A stretch of DNA of 64,000 nt from Planctomycetales bacterium 10988. GTDB lineage: Bacteria > Planctomycetota > Planctomycetia > Pirellulales > Pb10988. Below the pieces are notes generated by a model. That model was not told the origin of the DNA. It made no database searches and saw only the letters and a program-made list of their open reading frames with translations. A program made the translations under genes and the position numbers. Location: positions 2,384,709-2,448,708 of the forward strand of contig CP043547.1 in assembly GCA_009664345.1 (NCBI GenBank), read 5' to 3'. This document shows positions 61,294 through 64,000 of the stretch, one piece after another (the first letter of the stretch is position 1; each line of letters begins with the position of its first letter).

Positions 61294-64000
61294 TCACTCC
61301 TCTCTCTGAAAGCGTTGAACGCCGCGGCGATAGGCATCCGCTTGCGATTGATACTTCGGCGGAGGCGGCAAGCGGAGGCGTTCGCGGAGGTTCGCGCCTT
61401 CGTCTTGTCGGTCGCTGGAGCTATTGAGGCCGCGATGACGCCCGGTCATGCCGAGACTCTTCAACTGTTTTTCCCAGGCTTTCATGGCGTTTTCATCGGC
61501 CCCTTGCCCTTGACCAGATTCTCGCATGTTCTGCCATTTTTCGTAGAACTGTTGCAACTCCTCTCGGCTCCAACCTAAACGGTCCAAGAGTTCGGGATCG
61601 ACCTCATCCTGTTGCAGCTGATCTTCCAACTCTTCGAGAACCAGGTCGGTTGTCTTCTTGGCATATTCAAGTTCGGCCTCATCTCCGCCGAATTCCGCGG
61701 AGCCATCTTGCCCCATCTCACCGGAGCTGCCGCGACCGTTCCGTTCCCCGGAGCTTGGTCCCGACTGATTATTGGATTTCGGATCGCCCTTGTTCTCGGC
61801 AGGCGGTTGCTGCTGATTGTTGGGCTGTTGCGATTCGGAGGGCGTTCCCTGCTGCGGGTTTTCCCCTTGAGGTCGGCCTTGTTGATCGCTTCCTTCCCCT
61901 TCATTATCCGAAGGAGTGCCATCGGGGGCATCGGAGGGCGAAGCGGATTCGGAGTTCGGGTCTTCTGCCGGACGCTCGCGGGAGCCGGGGCCTTGCTCTT
62001 CGCTGGAAGAACCGTCTTGGGTGGGCTTGTCCGACTTGGCATTGTCACCACCTTCGGAGCCGGTTTCGCCATCGCCTTCCTCCGGCGCGGCGTTGGCTCC
62101 TTCTTGCGAAGAGGTGTTGGTTCCGGCAGTGCCCGTACCTTGATTGTTCGCGGCCTGGCCGCCGCCTTTGCCACCTCCGCCGGCGCGGTCGCCTTCTTGT
62201 TCTCCTTCGGAATCCGATTCGCTTTCGCTAATGCTGGAAGAACTGCCTTCCTGCGAATCCTTTTGTTCGCTGTCACTGCCATCGCCAGGTTTTTTCTCAC
62301 GGTCGCGGTTCTTGCCTTGGCCTTCGGAGGTCGGCGTGCTTTCCTCTTCGCCGTCGCTAGAGCCTTCGCCGGCGTTCCCTTTGGTATCCGCGGCGTCGCC
62401 CCCTTCGGCTTCAGTCGATTCAGATTCGTTCGACTTGCCCGGCTTTTGCGAAGAGGAGCCTTCGGCCTGATCCCCTTTGCCGGAACCTGACTCGGTTTTG
62501 TTTTGGGAAGCTTCTTGCCCCGGAGATTGGCCTTGCGGAGTTTGCGATGGCGAAGCACTTTCCGAAGACGGGTCCCCTTCCGATTCGGAATCAGGTTCGC
62601 CTTCCGGGTTACTTTGGCTCTCGCCGGATTCGGTCTTTCCTTTTTGATCCGAATTTTGCGAGGCCCCTTCTTGCGATTCGCCTTCGGAATCCCCTTCGGC
62701 GGAGCCTTCCATTCCTTCACTCGAAGACTCTTGGCCTTCGCCGGAGGGCTTTTCTTGAGAACCTTCTTGACCTTCTGTTCCCTCCTGTCCCTCGCCTCCT
62801 TCTTGGCCTTCCATCCCCTCTTGTTCGGAGGATTCGCCGGAATTTTGTTGCTGCGAAGATTCCCCTTGTTGTTGCTCGCTCGCTTCGGTCCCTTCTTGTG
62901 ACTCTGTTCCTTCTTGCGAAGATTCACCTGGTTCGGTGCCGGGTTCCTGCTGTTGCATGGCATCTTGTCCCGGCTCTTGGGAAGGCTCGCCCTGCTCGGA
63001 AGGCTGCGTTTGCGAGTCGCCTGACTCGGTTCCTTCTTCTCCTTCTTTCGAATTTTCTCCGGGCATTTGACCAGGCTCTTGTTGCTCTTGGCTGGAGTTC
63101 TCATCCGGCTCGCTGCTGGGTTCCTTTTGATCAGGATTGGAACGCGACTGATCTTGCGTTCCTTCGCCGGATTGCTCTTGGGAACCTTCCGAACCCTCGG
63201 AGCCTTCGTCCATCGAGTTCTCCCCGGGCTGATTTTCACCGGCGTTTTCTTGATTCTCTTGGTTTTCCTGCGATTGATTCTCTTGTTGTTTTTTCTTTTG
63301 CTCTTCTAGATATTCCTGCAACTCTTCAAAGGCCCGACCGGGATCGAGTTCAGGGTCGATAGGCTCTTCCTCTTCTTGGCTTTCGGGAGGATTCTCGCCC
63401 AGCTTCGCCGCACCTTCTTCCGACGGATCACGGTTCGGTTCCATCGATTCGACAGGTTCGCCATTTTCGGGGTCTTCCGTCAGCTCTTCGCCAGGAACGT
63501 CACCCTCTTCGGTTGATTCCTGATTGGGATCGCCGGGCTGCCGCGGTTCGCGGGTCATGCCCTCACGCGGTTCGTTTTGGGCGAGCCGATCTTGTTCGCC
63601 TTCGGAAGTCTTCACCGGATCGATCACTTCGGCCTGCCATTCGATCGAGCGAACGGTCTGCCCTTCCGGCGTTTTGTTGTCAGTCGCTTCCACCCAATAC
63701 GTCAGAATATCCCCCGGCACTGCACTGATGGTTCGCGGTCGCAAGGTGTAACTTTTTTCCACTGGATCAAAACTCGGAGCCTCCAACAATTCCCCACTAG
63801 CGGAATCAAGCAAGTCCCGACCATTGCGTTGAATCACCAGCTTTAATTGCGAAAGGCCATAATCATCGCTCGCTTCGACCGTGAGCGGCATGGCTCCGTT
63901 GAAGGGAATCTTGCGAAACTCGGCCGGTTCGGTGAATTGCACGCTGGGGAGTTCATCGGGGATGACGCGGATTTGATAGCGGATCGGGTCGGGGTTTTCG
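61294..64000 (-). CDS. Very long low-complexity protein, C-terminal part
   Basis: Partial: the frame stays open to the right edge, so the N-terminus lies beyond. An internal GTG at 63942 is not the true start. The visible N-terminal end ('IRYQIRVIPDELPSVQF', 'LTVEASDDYGLSQLKLVIQR', 'GDILTYWVEATDNKTPEGQT') is a beta-sandwich-like extracytoplasmic domain. Next come some 650 residues of Gln/Glu/Ser/Gly/Pro low complexity ('EQQEPGQMPGENSKEGEEG' and the like), then a helical C-terminus ('KKTTDLVLEELEDQLQQDEV') ending in a basic, Pro-rich tail. Comparable proteins in planctomycetes are membrane-anchored at the N-terminus; function unknown. Confidence 0.8.
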   Translation of the reverse strand, partial: ENPDPIRYQIRVIPDELPSVQFTEPAEFRKIPFNGAMPLTVEASDDYGLSQLKLVIQRNGRDLLDSASGELLEAPSFDPVEKSYTLRPRTISAVPGDILTYWVEATDNKTPEGQTVRSIEWQAEVIDPVKTSEGEQDRLAQNEPREGMTREPRQPGDPNQESTEEGDVPGEELTEDPENGEPVESMEPNRDPSEEGAAKLGENPPESQEEEEPIDPELDPGRAFEELQEYLEEQKKKQQENQSQENQENQENAGENQPGENSMDEGSEGSEGSQEQSGEGTQDQSRSNPDQKEPSSEPDENSSQEQQEPGQMPGENSKEGEEGTESGDSQTQPSEQGEPSQEPGQDAMQQQEPGTEPGESSQEGTESQEGTEASEQQQGESSQQQNSGESSEQEGMEGQEGGEGQEGTEGQEGSQEKPSGEGQESSSEGMEGSAEGDSEGESQEGASQNSDQKGKTESGESQSNPEGEPDSESEGDPSSESASPSQTPQGQSPGQEASQNKTESGSGKGDQAEGSSSQKPGKSNESESTEAEGGDAADTKGNAGEGSSDGEEESTPTSEGQGKNRDREKKPGDGSDSEQKDSQEGSSSSISESESDSEGEQEGDRAGGGGKGGGQAANNQGTGTAGTNTSSQEGANAAPEEGDGETGSEGGDNAKSDKPTQDGSSSEEQGPGSRERPAEDPNSESASPSDAPDGTPSDNEGEGSDQQGRPQGENPQQGTPSESQQPNNQQQPPAENKGDPKSNNQSGPSSGERNGRGSSGEMGQDGSAEFGGDEAELEYAKKTTDLVLEELEDQLQQDEVDPELLDRLGWSREELQQFYEKWQNMRESGQGQGADENAMKAWEKQLKSLGMTGRHRGLNSSSDRQDEGANLRERLRLPPPPKYQSQADAYRRGVQRFQREE

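Noticed and set aside
61575-63239. 554-codon frame on the minus strand, Lys/Arg/Pro-rich
   Set aside because: It is the +1 shadow of the Gln/Glu/Ser-rich gene; the bias of its codons opens all frames.
1-64000. tRNA, rRNA, CRISPR array, insertion sequence or prophage
   Set aside because: No cloverleaf TPsiC block in context, no direct-repeat array, no transposase and no phage gene was found.

Overview
The window reads as a stretch of a Planctomycetota (class Planctomycetia) chromosome. The gene families point there: secreted formylglycine sulfatases, secreted and membrane Ser/Thr kinases, squalene-cyclase-like repeat plus DUF4159 proteins, short secretin/TonB N-terminal-domain proteins, an Ftr-type C1 enzyme and very long Gln/Glu/Ser-rich membrane-associated proteins. 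GC is moderate, genes lie in short mixed-strand runs, and many starts lack a strong Shine-Dalgarno (SD). I saw no tRNA, rRNA, CRISPR array, insertion sequence or phage gene.

Layout. 0.2-5.2 kb: two adjacent paralogous membrane proteins facing a transglutaminase lipoprotein. 5.2-11 kb: a possible small RNA, an unknown acidic protein, a VanZ-like protein, a SprT-like metalloprotein, a single-HKD PLD nuclease and a BON-domain Pro/Gln/Met-rich secreted protein. 11-22 kb, mostly minus strand: an AsmA-like protein, chorismate synthase, a divergent Nramp-fold transporter, a sulfatase, a phosphatase-cytochrome c fusion, two small proteins, a degenerate receiver, YqgE/AlgH and a secreted HEAT-like protein. 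22.6-26.3 kb: two M14 carboxypeptidase paralogues, one with its zinc site lost. 27-36 kb: a possible DUF4261 protein, a pair of STN-domain proteins, a toroid/DUF4159 protein, DgkA and an LptD-like outer-membrane protein. 36-44 kb: Ftr, a second sulfatase, an HNH endonuclease, a beta-barrel-like protein, LutC and a pentapeptide/MORN protein. 44-48 kb: a cluster of three P-loop NTPases. 48-55.5 kb: a glycine-zipper membrane kinase, a J-domain coiled-coil protein and a 997-residue Hsp70-kinase fusion. 56-64 kb: cupin, thioredoxin, prfB with a programmed frameshift, NadB and part of a very long low-complexity protein running off the right edge.

The most striking unit is at 51-55.4 kb: a complete DnaK-type Hsp70 fused in frame to a complete Ser/Thr kinase, followed on the same strand by a J-domain protein, with a membrane kinase further along. 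This suggests chaperone-coupled phospho-signalling. A short A-tract/T-tract near-palindrome sits at four of the six convergent gene junctions, in one case containing both stop codons. A C/T-rich leader lies directly upstream of three start codons that lack an SD.
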